Position numbers and translations under genes: made by a program | From: Isoperla grammatica | Lineage: Eukaryota; Arthropoda; Insecta; Plecoptera; Perlodidae | Length of the DNA: 64,000 nt | NCBI GenBank assembly: GCA_945910005.1 | Contig: OX246744.1 | Span: 43,314,157 to 43,378,156, forward strand | Direction of reading: 5' to 3' | The notes under the pieces: generated by a model | What the model saw: only the letters and a program-made list of their open reading frames with translations | The model's database searches: none | What the model was told of the DNA's origin: nothing | Shown here: positions 62,101 through 64,000 of the stretch, one piece after another | How positions within the stretch are numbered: position 1 is the stretch's first letter | Layout of the letters: each line of letters begins with the position of its first letter

Positions 62101-64000
62101 AGTAGCGCACTCCTCGTACAGCACTGAAACACACAGATAGAGTTACAGCCGGGGCGTATTGGCTTCGTCTCACCGTCCTCTATAGTAGCGCACTCCTCGT
62201 ACAACACTGAAACACACAGATAGAGTTACAGCCCGGGCGTATTGGCTTCGTCTCACCGTCCTCTATAGTAGCGCACAGCACTGAAACACACAGATAGAGT
62301 TACAGCCGGGGCGTATTGGCTTCGTCTCACCGTCCTCTATAGTAGCGCACTCCTCGTACAACACTGAAACACACAGATAGAGTTACAGCCCGGGCGTATT
62401 GGCTTCGTCTCACCGTCCTCTATAGTAGCGCACTCCTCGTACAGCACTGAAACACACAGATAGAGTTACAGCCGGGGCGTATTGGCTTCGTCTCACCGTC
62501 CTCTATAGTAGCGCACAGCACTGAAACACACAGATAGAGTTACAGCCCGGGCGTATTGGCTTCGTCTCACCGTCCTCTATAGTAGCGCACTCCTCGTACA
62601 GCACTGAAACACACAGATAGAGTTACAGCCCGGGCGTATAGGCTTCGTCTCACCGTCCTCTATAGTAGCGCACTCCTCGTACAACACTGAAACACACAGA
62701 TAGAGTTACAGCCGGGGCGTATTGGCTTCGTCTCACCGTCCTCTATAGTAGCGCACAGCACTGAAACACACAGATAGAGTTACAGCCCGGGCGTATTGGC
62801 TTCGTCTCACCGTCCTCTATAGTAGCGCACTCCTCGTACAGCACTGAAACACACAGATAGAGTTACAGCCGGGGCGTATTGGCTTCGTCTCACCGTCCTC
62901 TATAGTAGCGCACTCCTCGTACAACACTGAAACACACAGATAGAGTTACAGCCGGGGCGTATTGGCTTCGTCTCACCGTCCTCTATAGTAGCGCACTCCT
63001 CGTACAGCACTGAAACACACAGATAGAGTTACAGCCGGGGCGTATTGGCTTCGTCTCACCGTCCTCTATAGTAGCGCACTCCTCGTACAACACTGAAACA
63101 CACAGATAGAGTTACAGCCCGGGCGTATTGGCTTCGTCTCACCGTCCTCTATAGTAGCGTACAGCACTGAAACACACAGATAGAGTTACAGCCCGGGCGT
63201 ATTGGCTTCGTCTCACCGTCCTCTATAGTAGCGCACTCCTCGTACAGCACTGAAACACACAGATAGAGTTACAGCCGGGGCGTATTGGCTTCGTCTCACC
63301 GTCCTCTATAGTAGCGCACTCCTCGTACAACACTGAAACACACAGATAGAGTTACAGCCCGGGCGTATTGGCTTCGTCTCACCGTCCTCTATAGTAGCGC
63401 ACTCCTCGTACAACACTGAAACACACAGATAGAGTTACAGCCGGGGCGTATTGGCTTCGTCTCACCGTCCTCTATAGTAGCGCACTCCTCGTACAACACT
63501 GAAACACACAGATAGAGTTACAGCCCGGGCGTATTGGCTTCGTCTCACCGTCCTCTATAGTAGCGCACTCCTCGTACAGCACTGAAACACACAGATAGAG
63601 TTACAGCCGGGGCGTATTGGCTTCGTCTCACCGTCCTCTATAGTAGCGCACAGCACTGAAACACACAGATAGAGTTACAGCCCGGGCGTATTGGCTTCGT
63701 CTCACCGTCCTCTATAGTAGCGCACTCCTCGTACAGCACTGAAACACACAGATAGAGTTACAGCCCGGGCGTATAGGCTTCGTCTCACCGTCCTCTATAG
63801 TAGCGCACTCCTCGTACAACACTGAAACACACAGATAGAGTTACAGCCGGGGCGTATTGGCTTCGTCTCACCGTCCTCTATAGTAGCGCACAGCACTGAA
63901 ACACACAGATAGAGTTACAGCCCGGGCGTATTGGCTTCGTCTCACCGTCCTCTATAGTAGCGCACTCCTCGTACAGCACTGAAACACACAGATAGAGTTA
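23171..64000 (-). repeat. Giant 83-bp tandem array repeating a 3' splice site and exon A start (about 490 copies)
   Basis: On the - strand each unit is 16 nt of intron end (tatctgtgtgtttcag) plus the first 67 nt of exon A, broken at CTGTAACTC where the intact exon reads CTGCAACTCC. The array fills the rest of the window without interruption and runs off the edge. Recurrent variants: cccggg or ccgggg in the middle, cag or caa at the exon edge, gaagcg for gtagcg, a 74-bp form lacking 9 nt (tcctcgtac), and an 84-bp form with ctatgagtag. Repeated 64- and 92-codon open frames within it arise only where the 84-bp form restores the frame and removes a TAG. They are not independent genes. Confidence 0.95.

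Noticed and set aside
23171..64000. CRISPR-like or centromere-like array
   Set aside because: There are no unique spacers between repeats, the context is a eukaryotic gene, and the unit is a piece of exon A with its splice site. A centromeric role cannot be excluded from sequence but nothing points to it.

Overview
The window looks like a piece of an AT-rich animal nuclear genome, most likely an insect. The reasons are short spliced exons with GT/AG borders, many foldback and MITE-type elements, (ATT)n and (CAA)n microsatellites, a venom-allergen-like CAP gene, and an exon with the C-terminal signature of Diedel, an insect immune-modulating protein. Nothing bacterial or viral is visible. The order (Hemiptera or other) cannot be fixed from the sequence alone.

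Layout. 1-8.6 kb: three exons of a CAP superfamily secreted protein on the + strand (1419-1568, 5941-6170, 7895-8168). Splice phases fit exactly (0, then 2) and the 5' part (signal peptide) is not seen. 8.6-15.5 kb: mostly transposon relics, with a small + strand gene (10582-10696, 11339-about 11481, 11553-11785) whose last exon is Diedel-like. 15.5-23.2 kb: five exons of a cysteine-rich, modular secreted protein on the - strand. In transcript order they are 23063-23170, 21882-22028, 20681-20785, 18780-18980 (thyroglobulin type-1) and 15575-15676. Every exon is phase 1-1 and a multiple of 3 long. The gene continues beyond both ends of what can be seen. 23.2-64 kb: one uninterrupted tandem array of an 83-bp unit, running off the window edge.

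The outstanding feature is that four separate tandem arrays in these two neighbouring genes each sit on the edge of a coding exon. (1) Twelve copies of a 131-bp unit carry the 3' splice site and first part of CAP exon 2. (2) About four copies of a 132-bp unit carry the last codons, stop codon and early 3' UTR of CAP exon 3. (3) Fifty-five copies of a 51-bp unit carry the end and 5' splice site of the thyroglobulin exon, with no net insertion or deletion and an open frame throughout. (4) About 490 copies of an 83-bp unit carry the 3' splice site and first 67 nt of the first visible cysteine-rich exon. Together they place more than 500 duplicate splice sites next to real ones. Array 4 has a higher-order organisation with block duplications of about 5.0-5.6 kb and 1.9 kb. 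Whether the extra sites are used, and whether array 3 is translated as a variable 17-residue repeat, cannot be decided without transcripts.
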